Of a stretch of 64,000 nt of DNA, positions 1-8,594 are shown piece by piece. Positions within the stretch are counted from its first letter, which is position 1. Each line of letters opens with the position of its first letter. The notes under the pieces were generated by a model. The model ran no database searches and was not told the origin of the DNA. It worked only from the letters and a program-made list of their open reading frames with translations. Made by a program: the position numbers and the translations under genes. The DNA is from Roseiarcus sp963775575 (GTDB lineage: Bacteria > Pseudomonadota > Alphaproteobacteria > Rhizobiales > Beijerinckiaceae): the NCBI GenBank assembly GCA_963775575.1, contig CAVZJG010000002.1, positions 2,046,001-2,110,000 of the forward strand, written 5' to 3'.

Positions 1-423
1 GCCCGAGGCGCGCACAGTAGAAAGGCGCAAGGCCGAGTCAACCGGCCGCGCGGCGTCGTGCAGGCCGGCTTCTGTCTAGGCTATGCGCTCGCGGCGCCCT
101 GGGGCTGGCCGGCCGGCCTCGTCGGCGGCGCCGGCGCCTTTGCGGCGAGCGCCGCCGTGTTGCAGGCCGACGGGTTCGCGTGGGCGACGCTGTCGGCGCC
201 GGCGCTCGGCGCGCTCGTCGTCACGCTCCGGCTGCCGCCGCTCGACTCTCATGGCGCTCGTCGTGCAATCCGCGACGCTGAGGCTGGCGCGCGGCGGAAA
301 GAGGCGCCCGGCCGGGTGAACCCCGCGAAATGGAAATGGCCGGGACCAGCCCGGCCATTTCCCATCGTTCGATCGTCGCGGGGGCGTCACTTGCCCTGGT
401 CGGGGCCGCGATCGCGCCAATGA
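1..423 (+). CDS. Possible membrane protein, C-terminal part (5' partial)
   Basis: The frame is open from the left edge to a stop at 423. The first 80 or so codons are hydrophobic, with alternating Gly/Ala/Leu stretches that could form two membrane segments. After about position 250 the frame turns Arg/Pro-rich and overlaps the opposite-strand gene at 387-905, so the genuine protein probably ends or shifts frame near 250. No family is recognised. It could also be a chance frame in GC-rich DNA. Confidence 0.25.
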   Translation, partial: ARGAHSRKAQGRVNRPRGVVQAGFCLGYALAAPWGWPAGLVGGAGAFAASAAVLQADGFAWATLSAPALGALVVTLRLPPLDSHGARRAIRDAEAGARRKEAPGRVNPAKWKWPGPARPFPIVRSSRGRHLPWSGPRSRQ

Positions 424-905
424 CCCCACATGCCGCCCTCATGGGGCCGATGCTCTCTGATGGTCATCAGCAGCGGGCCGAAATGGCTCTTCTGCGTATC
501 ATCGAGGCTGTCGTAGAGCGGCTTGGCCGCGGCGGAGATCGCCTTGAGGTCCGCCGAAGCCTTGGCCAGGCGGTCGGCCATCATGTTCATGTGCTCGATC
601 GGGGAGGGGCGCTCGGCGCCGCGCATCGCCTCGCGCATCGCGCGCATCTCTTCCATTCGCGCCTTGGCGGCGTCGCGCACCGCCGCTTCGAACGGCGCCC
701 AATTCTTCTCCTGCTCGGGCGTGAGCTTCAGCGCCGCCTTCATGCCGGCCAGACGCGCGTCGAGCATGAAGGCGCGCGCTTCCGCCCGATCCTGCATTTG
801 GCCCGCCGCGGGCGACGCGTCGCCCGGCGCGGCGGCGGCGCCGAGCGCAAACACCGAGCCCGCCAGCGCCGCCGCGGCGAGAGAAGCGACAATCAGCTTT
901 TTCAT
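387..905 (-). CDS. LTXXQ-motif (Spy/CpxP-like) periplasmic protein
   Basis: This is a 172-aa protein starting at the MKKL methionine, which opens a clear Sec signal peptide: Lys-Lys, a hydrophobic Ala/Leu core and an AAA cleavage zone. An upstream methionine in the frame would put charged residues before the signal peptide, so it was not used. The mature part is helical and Met-rich and contains LTPEQ, the LTxxQ signature of the Spy/CpxP family. Family members are periplasmic chaperone-like or envelope-stress sensor proteins. A second helical segment rich in Met/Ala/Asp follows, and the His/Gly/Trp-rich tail could bind metal. It stands alone, so the specific role is unknown. Confidence 0.75.
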   Translation of the reverse strand: MKKLIVASLAAAALAGSVFALGAAAAPGDASPAAGQMQDRAEARAFMLDARLAGMKAALKLTPEQEKNWAPFEAAVRDAAKARMEEMRAMREAMRGAERPSPIEHMNMMADRLAKASADLKAISAAAKPLYDSLDDTQKSHFGPLLMTIREHRPHEGGMWGHWRDRGPDQGK

Positions 906-1083
906 CGGAACGCCTTTCCGGTTGGAATCCACGGCGCGAGGCTGTACCGTGGCGACATTACTTTCAAGTTACATCCGCGTAACGACTTTCCAGCAACGTC
1001 CGCGTGACGAAGCGGCGAACCGACAGCGCCATTGACGCGGGCCCGCGCATCCCCCAATGGTCGGCCCGCGAGGAGAAACAGCG

Positions 1084-1860
1084 ATGGGCGAGAGCGGCGT
1101 GATCGGCAAATTGGCTCGGGGCCTGGCGGGCGGGAGCGGCGTCGTCAGCGCCTGGGTCACCGTCGACGACGCTGCAGTCGCCGAGGCGCTGGCGCGCGAA
1201 GCCTTCGACGCGGTCACGCTCGACATGCAGCACGGCGGCGTCGATTTCGTCGGCGCGTCGCGCGCGATCCTTGCCGTCGCGCTGGCGGGAAAGCCGACCA
1301 TCGTGCGGATCGCCGTCGACGATTTCACCTCGGCGAGCCGGCTCGTCGACGCCGGCGCGGCGGCGGTCATCGCGCCGATGATCAACGGCGCGGACGACGC
1401 GCGGCGATTCGCCGAATTCATAAAATTCCCGCCGCTGGGGCGGCGCTCGTGGGGGCCGCGCGCGGCGCTCGGGCTCAGCGGCTTGATCGGCCCCGCCTAT
1501 CTCCACAGCGCCAACGCGATGACGCTGGCGATCGCGATGATCGAGACGCGCGAGGCGCTGAGCGCCCTCGACGAAATTTTAGGCGCGCCGGGGATCGACG
1601 GCGTGTTCGTCGGGCCGTTCGATCTTTCGATCGCGCTCAGCAGCGGCTCGATCGTCGATTCCGACGGCGCCGAAGTCGAGGCCGCGCTGTCGCGGATCGT
1701 CGAACGCGCCCGCGCGCACGGCAAGTTCGCCGGGCTCTTCTGCTCCGACGGCGCGCGCGCCAAGGCGGCGCTCGCGCGCGGTTTTTCCTTGTGCTCGGCG
1801 GGGAGCGACCTGACGCTGCTGCGCGCGGCGGCGCGTCTCGAACTCGCCGCGGCGCGCTGA
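1084..1860 (+). CDS. HpcH/HpaI-type class II aldolase
   Basis: This is a 258-aa member of the HpcH/HpaI aldolase/citrate-lyase family, which cleaves or forms 2-keto-3-deoxy acids with a divalent metal in a TIM barrel. Features visible are LDMQHGG near residue 45, AMIETREAL with a metal-ligand Glu around residue 145, and the family signature VGPFDLS near residue 175. Length matches the family (about 250-260). The ATG at 1084 is chosen because GAGGAG lies a suitable distance upstream; another possible start at 1057 has no such site. The substrate cannot be assigned. The next gene encodes a HAD phosphatase about 180 bp downstream, which may be co-transcribed. Confidence 0.8.
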   Translation: MGESGVIGKLARGLAGGSGVVSAWVTVDDAAVAEALAREAFDAVTLDMQHGGVDFVGASRAILAVALAGKPTIVRIAVDDFTSASRLVDAGAAAVIAPMINGADDARRFAEFIKFPPLGRRSWGPRAALGLSGLIGPAYLHSANAMTLAIAMIETREALSALDEILGAPGIDGVFVGPFDLSIALSSGSIVDSDGAEVEAALSRIVERARAHGKFAGLFCSDGARAKAALARGFSLCSAGSDLTLLRAAARLELAAAR

Positions 1861-2041
1861 ACCTCGGCGGCGCGCGGCCGAACCGTCGATTTTCACGCCG
1901 AAGCGAAGCGCGAATCGGCAAACCCGCTTGCCGAGCCGGCGGCCGCAGCGCATGATCGCCGCCTCGGCCGGCGAGGAGGCCGCGCGCGGCGGGTTGCAGC
2001 GCATCGCCGGCGCAAGCGAAGGACGCGGAGGAGATTCGGCT

Positions 2042-2716
2042 ATGCGCATCGAGCCGGTGTTCTTGTTCGACCTCGACGGCACGCTGGTCGACAGCGTCTA
2101 TCAACACGTCCTCGCGTGGAAGGAAGCGCTCGACGCGGAAGGCATCGAGTTGTCGATTTGGCGCATCCATCGCAAGATCGGCATGAGCGGCGGCCTGTTC
2201 ACCAACCAGCTTCTTCGCGAAACCGGATTCGAGATCAGCGCCGAACGCGTCGAACGGCTGGGCCAGCTTCACGCGGCCGCCTACTTGCGGCTCGCCGACG
2301 GCATTCGCCCGCTTCCGGGCGCGCGCGAGTTGTTGTCGTGGCTGACCGAGGCCGGCGTTCCCTGGGCGATCGCGACCAGTGGCCGCATGCAGACGGCCGC
2401 GGTGAACCTGGCCAAGCTCGGCGTCGATCCCGAGCGGACGCCGGTGGTGACGAGAGATCAGGTCAAGTACGCCAAGCCGGACCCGGATTTGTTTCTCGCG
2501 GCCGCGGAAAGGCTCGAGGCGCCGATCGACACCGCGGTCGTCGTCGGCGACAGCATCTGGGACATGCTGGCCGCGACGCGATGCCGGGCGTTGGGGGTCG
2601 GCGTTCTCAGCGGCGGCTATGGCCCCGAGGAGCTTCAGCAAGCCGGCGCCTTCCGCGTTTACGACGACCCAGCCGACCTGCTGTTGCATATCGACGAGGT
2701 CGGCGGCCGACGATGA
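2042..2716 (+). CDS. HAD-superfamily phosphatase (phosphoglucomutase/phosphoglycolate phosphatase-like)
   Basis: This 224-aa protein has all four HAD motifs. Motif I is FDLDGTLVDS with the nucleophile Asp10 and acid/base Asp12. Motif II is ATSG around residues 110-113, motif III Lys lies in KYAKPDPD near 143, and motif IV is VVGDSIWD near 170-176. A helical cap domain sits between motifs I and II, placing it with subclass IA enzymes acting on small sugar phosphates or phosphoglycolate. The ATG at 2042 follows GGAGATT; the longer frame upstream lacks a good ribosome site and reads as Arg/Ala-rich filler. It follows the HpcH aldolase in the same direction. The substrate is not predictable. Confidence 0.8.
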   Translation: MRIEPVFLFDLDGTLVDSVYQHVLAWKEALDAEGIELSIWRIHRKIGMSGGLFTNQLLRETGFEISAERVERLGQLHAAAYLRLADGIRPLPGARELLSWLTEAGVPWAIATSGRMQTAAVNLAKLGVDPERTPVVTRDQVKYAKPDPDLFLAAAERLEAPIDTAVVVGDSIWDMLAATRCRALGVGVLSGGYGPEELQQAGAFRVYDDPADLLLHIDEVGGRR

Positions 2717-3584
2717 GGCGCGCTCGGGCCTCGCCAACGGCGCGGGCGAGGTTGCCGGGGCAAGTTGGCGAAGCCGCGCGCCCGAATCGCCTGCGCCGGC
2801 CCGCCGGGCTCATCGCGCGAGCGGACCCGCGCGCCGAATCGGGCGCCGAAGGCGTTCCGCTTCCTCTTGCTCTTCGCCGCCGTTCACCATGCGGACGAAT
2901 CCGCATCCGGCGCCTTGCGGGAGAGGGCCCGGCCGGCGCGAGCGCTGTCGGCGCGGCGACGACGAAACGGAGCGGGCGGGGAGAGGCCGCTTCGGAGCGA
3001 AAAACGCCAATGATTTCAAAGATCGCTTTGGCGCCGCCGCCCCCACGACCGACAGGGGCGCCGAGGCCGGCGAGCCCGGCTTTATCGGCCTCGGCCGCCG
3101 CCGTCGCGTCGGCGCGCCCGCGCCGATCGAAGCCGCCGTCGAAAGGCGCGATCATTGGCGGCGACGGCCGCGGCCTTTATAAGGCCCTCGGTCATCGCGT
3201 CGTCTCCCTTGCCGCGCTCTAAGGCCCGGATCAGCGGGATTGGGCGCTGCGGAGACGACGCCGACCCGGTTCCGACCGCCGCCGCGACGGCGTCCGATCC
3301 GACGTCCAAATCGAGACCGTCATAATGAGACAGGCATTGAGACACATCAAGGCGGCGCGGCCCGCAACGGGTCTAGGAGCTGTCGCCGAGTTTAGGAAGA
3401 TGCTAAACTGCGAAGGGGACGCCAGGATGCTCCGGATTCGCATCCAGGGTCGCGGCGGCTAGCCTCGCTTCGCTCATCGTTATGACGCTCGGCGATCAGG
3501 CGGTCGGCGCGCCGAGCCATATGCGCAAAGCCTGCCGCGGGGCCCTGGCGATACGCTAGACCAATTCTTATATGAAGAGAACCA
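2717..3584. other. 868-bp gap without a convincing gene
   Basis: Several short open frames cross this stretch on both strands, but all are Arg/Ala/Pro-rich with no recognisable domain. Around 2925-2945 there is a GC-rich 'ttgcgggagagggc' segment, which also occurs near 49915 and is a common interspersed repeat type in Rhizobiales. The last 40 bp are AT-richer and probably hold the promoter of the oxidoreductase gene starting at 3585. Confidence 0.5.
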
Positions 3585-6500
3585 ATGAACATCCAAGCAC
3601 GAAAAGAACAAATGATCACGCGCTATCCGGGAATTCCCAGCGTTATCCACGGCAACGGCGCCGTAGCCGAAGTGATGGGCCACGTGTGCGGCGGGGTCAT
3701 CGGCTATCCGATCACGCCGTCGACGGAGATATCGGAAATCTTCGAGGCGTTTCGGTCGAGCGGCGGCCGCAACGTCTGGGGCAAGCATCCGTTCTTTTTC
3801 GAGCCGGAAGGCGAACATTCGGCCCAGAGCGGCGCGCTCGGCGCGGCGCTGACCGGGGGCAAATACATTTCCAACGCCTCATCCAGCCAGGGCATTCTGT
3901 ACGGGCTGGAATCCCATTACGTCACCGTCGGCAAGAGGGTCGGCGGCTTCGTGTTGCAGATCGCGGCCCGCGTCGTCTCCAAGCACTCGCTCAACGTGAT
4001 GGCCGGCCATGACGACGTCTACGCCCTGCTTCAGTCCGGCTACACGATTCTGTTCGGCAGCAATTCGCAGGAAGCCGCGGATCTCGCCGCGATCTCCTAC
4101 AAGCTCAGCGCTCTGTCGCTGATCCCGGTCGCCAACGCCATGGACGGCTTCGTCACCAGCCACATGCTGTCCGAAGCTTTGATGCCCGAACCGGAACTGC
4201 TGCGGGAATTCCTCGGCGACCCTTCCGACCGGATCAAATGCCCGACGGTGGCGCAGGAAATGCTCTTCGGCGCCAAGGGCCGCGTGTTCCAGCTCAAGCA
4301 ATATCTGGCGCGGCGCCAGAACGATCTCGCGCCGAGCGACGCAAAGTCCCTGAAGGCCTTTCTCGATGAAGCCGCGAGCGACGTCGAGCGCGACAATGAA
4401 GGCGCGCTGATCGAGCGCACGCTCGCCTGGATTCCCGAAGAACTGCGCAGCCAGTGGCGCCGGCAGTGGCTGAACGCCTACGAAAAAGGGACGCGCCAAC
4501 GCGTGCCTGCGCTGGTCGACGTGAACAATCCCGGCCTGACCGGGCCGGTGCAGAACCAGCCCGACTTCCAGGCCGGCTCGGTCGACCACCGCACGCACTT
4601 CGTCAGCGAGGTGCCGCATTTCGCCCGTGAGGTGATGAAGGAATACGCCGCGCTGACCGGGCGCCACTACGCCCCGATCAAGACCTTCATGTGCGACGAC
4701 GCCGAGGCCGTCATGATCGGCCTCGGTTCGGTCACCGACGACGCCCAGGCGGTCGCGACCTATCTGCGCGGCCAGGGCAAGAAGGTCGGCGTCGTCTCCG
4801 TCAAGCTGTTGCAGCCGTTCCCGGAAGCCGAAGTCGCCGCCGCGCTGCGCGGCAAGAAGGCGGTCACCGTGTTGGAGCGCTGCGACGTCACCGCTCTGAC
4901 CAGCCTGGTGACAGGAGCGTTGTTCAAGGCGCGCGAGAACGTCGACGGCGTTCGTCATCCCGGCATCCCGCCGATCGACAAGCTGCCCAAGATCACCACC
5001 GCGATCTTCGGCCTGGGCGCGCACGACTTGCAGCCGCGCCATCTGGTCGCCGCGTTCAAGAACATGGAGACCCGCAACGTTCCGTTCGTCTATCTCGGTT
5101 CCCAGTTCTTCTCAAAAGACGCCTCGCCGCGCGTCGCCGCGTTGCAGGAAAAACTGAAGGCGGCGTATCCCGAGACCGAGCTGATGGCGCTGGAAACGGA
5201 GCCAAACCCGAGTCTGCTTCCCAAGTCGGCGTTCCGCATCCGCTTCCATTCGGTGGGCGGTTACGGGACGATGGCGACGGGCAAGCTGTTGACCGACATT
5301 CTGGCCAGCGTGCTCGATCTCCACTCCAAGGCTTCGCCGAAATATGGCTCGGAAAAGAGCGGCGCGCCGACCAACTATTACATCACCCTCAGTCCCGAAC
5401 CGGTGCTGCAGAGCAATGCGGAGATCGAGGACGTCGAAATCGTCGTTTCGCCGGACCACAAGGTGTTCAGCCACACCAATCCGCTGCGCGGGCTGGCGGA
5501 AGGCGGCACCTTCATCCTCCAGTCGCGGCTTTCCCCCGTCGAGGTCTGGAAGGAACTGCCGGCGCAGGCCCGCAAGACCATCCGCGACAAGAAGATCAAA
5601 TTCTTTGTCATCGATGGATTCGCCGTCGCCAAGCCGCACGCGCCGACGCCGGAACTCGAAACCAGGATGATGGGCATCGCCTTCATCGGCGCGGTCTGCG
5701 GCCATGTCGACCGGATCGTCGCCGGCTCTTCGCAAGACGCGATGTTGAAGAAGATCCGCCAGGATCTCACCAAGAAATTCGGCGCAAAGGGCGGCGCGGT
5801 CGTCGAGGGCAACCTCACCGTGATCCGCGAGGCGTTCGAAGCGACGCACAAGGTCGACTACGACGCTCCGGAATTCGCGGCGGTGGAGAAGACCCCGGCG
5901 CGCGCGAGCGGCCGCGGCGTGGCAATTTCGGCGTCGATGTGCCGAGCGGCCGGATCGGAGTCGAGTTCCCGATTCTTCGACCGCGAATACTATGACGACA
6001 TCGTGGGCGCCCCGTTCCGGGACGGCACCATCGCCGAGGCGCCGGTGCTGCCCGGCGCCGGCATGTTCATGCCCTCGGGAAGCGCTGCGCTCAAGGACAA
6101 GGGAATGTTCCGGCGCAACGTGCCGGAGTTCATCGCCGATCTATGCACCGGTTGCATGGAATGCACGCTGGTGTGCCCGGATGCGGCGATCCCCAACACC
6201 GTGCACGAGATCCACGACCTTCTGCTCACCGGCGTCGGCCAGCTCGACGTCGCGGAGGCGCAACGCGAGGCGCTGCGCGGTCAGGTCCATGCGCTCGGCG
6301 AAGCGGTGCGCGAAGTCTATCGGCGCGAGAAGGCGCCCAAGCCGTTCCACCAGATCGTGGCGGCGGCGGCGGATGCGCTCGACATCGACAACGCCGTGCT
6401 GCGCCGCAACCTCGGCAGGCTGGCCGACGCGTTAGCGGCGTATCCGGTCGCCAAGACCCGACCGTTCTTCGACGCGATGGAGAAAGCGGTTCCCGGCAGC

Positions 6501-8594
6501 GGCGGCCTCTATTCGGTCGCCATCGATCCGTGGAAGTGCAGCGGCTGTCTCGAGTGCATCGACGTGTGCGGACCGCACGCGCTGGTGGAGCGTCAGCAGG
6601 ACGCGCCATTGCTCGAAACGCTGCAGACCCGGTTCGAATTCCTCAGCCGCACGCCCAACACGCCGACTCGCTTCTTCGACGAAGCGACCAAGCCCGACGG
6701 CGACACCAAGCGGCTGATGCTCGATCGCAACAACTACTACGCGACCACCGGCGGACACGGCGCTTGCCGCGGCTGCGGCGAAGTCACCGCGATCCGTCTC
6801 GTCACGTCGACCAACCACGCCATCCACGACAGGCGGCGCAAGGAGCACATCCGCGAGGTGGAGAGGCTGATCGAACGGTTGAACGCCAAGCTGCCGACCG
6901 TGAAGAACAGCGAACGCGATCCGAAGCGGCGCGAGCGCGTCGCGCGGACCATCGAGACGCTGGAAAAGCGGCTGTATATGCTCGAGGGCGGCCCCACGGG
7001 CGCCGGGCCGGCCAGCGCGGTGGTCGCCAACGCGACCGGCTGCAGCAGCGTGTATGCCTCGACGTTCCCGTTCAACCCGTACAACGACCCGTGGGTCAAC
7101 AGCCTGTTCCAGGACGCTCCCGCGGTCGCCAAGGGCATCTTCGAGGGCCTCAGCGCCGAGGCGAGCGGCGACATCCGCGCGTTGCGGATCGCCAAGCTGG
7201 ATCTCGACGACGCCTACGATCCGCAGGCGCATGACCGGTTCTTCGAACTATTCGGCTGGTCCGAGTTCACCCCCGAGGAGCTGTCGCTGCTGCCGACCGT
7301 GATCAGCATGGGCGGCGACGGCGCGACCTACGATATCGGGTTCGGCGCGCTGTCGCGGCTCTTGAGCACGACGACGCCGATCAAGGTCGTGGTGCTCAAC
7401 AGCGGCGCGTACTCCAACACCGGCGGGCAGGCGTCGACCGCCAGCCTGACCGGCCAGGATTCCGATCTCAGCCGATTCGGCGCCGCGCACAAGGGCAAGC
7501 AGGAAGATCGCAAGGAGCTGGGCCTCATCGCCGCGTTCCACCCGAGCGTTTTCGTGGTCCAGACCTGCACCGCGCTGCAGGGGCACTTCCTGAAGAGCGT
7601 CATGGCGTACCTGAACCACAACAACTCGCCGGCGGTGCTGGACGTCTACACGCCTTGTCAGGCGGAGCACGGCATCGCCGACGCCGCGGCCAGCCGCCAC
7701 GCGCGGCTGGCGGTGGAGAGCCGCGTGAACCCGCTGTTCGTCCACGATCCGCGTCGCGCCGGCGACCTGCGCGGGCGGTTTTCGCTCGACGGCAATCCGG
7801 ACCCCGACAAGGACTGGGCGACCAACACCATCGAGTACGTCGAGGACGGCGCGACCAAGCTGATGGAAGCGCCGCTGACCCCGGCCGACTTTGCGCTGAC
7901 CGAAGGGCGGTTCAAGAAGCAGTTCCGTCGCCTCGCCGCCGACGCGGTCGGCGTGCCGGTGCACGAGTACATCGACCTGAGCGCGGCCGATCAGCTGGGA
8001 AGGACGCCGTTCGTCTGGTCGACCGACGACGACAAGAAGCTGATCAAAATGGAGGTGGCGCCGACGGTCATCCACCTCGTGCACAATCGCCGGAAATATT
8101 GGCGCACCCTGCAATATCTGAGCGGGCTCGATGTCGCGAAGCTGGATGCGGACCATCGCGTCGAGTTGGAGGCGCTGCAACGCCAATACAAGGAAGCGCT
8201 CGACGCGCGCGAAACCTCGATCGACTCGATCGCGCGCGCCATGTCCGCGCTGGCGGCGTCGTCCAGCGCGCCGCCGTCGGGCGGCTTGACGGCGGCGTTG
8301 ACGCCGGGCGCGGGGGCGGCGGCCCCGGCGGCGGCGCCCGTCGCGGCGGCCAACGGCTCGGCGCTGGTCGCGCTCGCCGACGAGGACGTCGCCAAGTGCA
8401 ACAACTGCAAGACCTGCTATCAAGACCTGCCCGAGCTGTTCGAAAAGACCAGGATCGTCGTCGACGGCGTCACCAAGGAAGTGGGCCACCTGATCCCGGG
8501 AGCGCTCGCTCGCGTCAAGCCCACGCCGGAGTTGAAGGCCAAAGCGGCTCGGGTCGCCGCCAACTGTGACGCGGAGATCATCCATGCGAATTGA
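3585..8594 (+). CDS. Giant pyruvate:ferredoxin/flavodoxin oxidoreductase-like 2-oxoacid oxidoreductase
   Basis: This is a 1669-aa single-chain 2-oxoacid:acceptor oxidoreductase with PFOR/NifJ domain order, against about 1200 aa for classical enzymes. It should oxidise pyruvate or a related 2-oxoacid with CoA to acyl-CoA and CO2 and reduce an Fe-S carrier. Visible parts: PFOR domain I (about 15-270), domain II (about 360-500), gamma domain (about 545-770), first cluster motif C854-C857-C860-C864 ending CP, second C985-C988-C991-C995 ending CG, and the TPP domain from CRGCG (about 1061) through GDG at 1244-1246. An Arg/Lys/Glu-rich coiled-coil insert lies at about 1080-1135. The C-terminal ferredoxin-like domain has C1605-C1608-C1611 and C1661. 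The stop overlaps the next gene's start, implying coupling. An alternative start is Met10. Confidence 0.88.
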   Translation: MNIQARKEQMITRYPGIPSVIHGNGAVAEVMGHVCGGVIGYPITPSTEISEIFEAFRSSGGRNVWGKHPFFFEPEGEHSAQSGALGAALTGGKYISNASSSQGILYGLESHYVTVGKRVGGFVLQIAARVVSKHSLNVMAGHDDVYALLQSGYTILFGSNSQEAADLAAISYKLSALSLIPVANAMDGFVTSHMLSEALMPEPELLREFLGDPSDRIKCPTVAQEMLFGAKGRVFQLKQYLARRQNDLAPSDAKSLKAFLDEAASDVERDNEGALIERTLAWIPEELRSQWRRQWLNAYEKGTRQRVPALVDVNNPGLTGPVQNQPDFQAGSVDHRTHFVSEVPHFAREVMKEYAALTGRHYAPIKTFMCDDAEAVMIGLGSVTDDAQAVATYLRGQGKKVGVVSVKLLQPFPEAEVAAALRGKKAVTVLERCDVTALTSLVTGALFKARENVDGVRHPGIPPIDKLPKITTAIFGLGAHDLQPRHLVAAFKNMETRNVPFVYLGSQFFSKDASPRVAALQEKLKAAYPETELMALETEPNPSLLPKSAFRIRFHSVGGYGTMATGKLLTDILASVLDLHSKASPKYGSEKSGAPTNYYITLSPEPVLQSNAEIEDVEIVVSPDHKVFSHTNPLRGLAEGGTFILQSRLSPVEVWKELPAQARKTIRDKKIKFFVIDGFAVAKPHAPTPELETRMMGIAFIGAVCGHVDRIVAGSSQDAMLKKIRQDLTKKFGAKGGAVVEGNLTVIREAFEATHKVDYDAPEFAAVEKTPARASGRGVAISASMCRAAGSESSSRFFDREYYDDIVGAPFRDGTIAEAPVLPGAGMFMPSGSAALKDKGMFRRNVPEFIADLCTGCMECTLVCPDAAIPNTVHEIHDLLLTGVGQLDVAEAQREALRGQVHALGEAVREVYRREKAPKPFHQIVAAAADALDIDNAVLRRNLGRLADALAAYPVAKTRPFFDAMEKAVPGSGGLYSVAIDPWKCSGCLECIDVCGPHALVERQQDAPLLETLQTRFEFLSRTPNTPTRFFDEATKPDGDTKRLMLDRNNYYATTGGHGACRGCGEVTAIRLVTSTNHAIHDRRRKEHIREVERLIERLNAKLPTVKNSERDPKRRERVARTIETLEKRLYMLEGGPTGAGPASAVVANATGCSSVYASTFPFNPYNDPWVNSLFQDAPAVAKGIFEGLSAEASGDIRALRIAKLDLDDAYDPQAHDRFFELFGWSEFTPEELSLLPTVISMGGDGATYDIGFGALSRLLSTTTPIKVVVLNSGAYSNTGGQASTASLTGQDSDLSRFGAAHKGKQEDRKELGLIAAFHPSVFVVQTCTALQGHFLKSVMAYLNHNNSPAVLDVYTPCQAEHGIADAAASRHARLAVESRVNPLFVHDPRRAGDLRGRFSLDGNPDPDKDWATNTIEYVEDGATKLMEAPLTPADFALTEGRFKKQFRRLAADAVGVPVHEYIDLSAADQLGRTPFVWSTDDDKKLIKMEVAPTVIHLVHNRRKYWRTLQYLSGLDVAKLDADHRVELEALQRQYKEALDARETSIDSIARAMSALAASSSAPPSGGLTAALTPGAGAAAPAAAPVAAANGSALVALADEDVAKCNNCKTCYQDLPELFEKTRIVVDGVTKEVGHLIPGALARVKPTPELKAKAARVAANCDAEIIHAN

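Noticed and set aside
2607..3155. A 182-codon minus-strand frame in the gap before the PFOR gene
   Set aside because: Composition is Arg/Ala/Gly-rich with no motif or ribosome site, and it overlaps the HAD gene's end; it is typical of non-coding GC-rich DNA.
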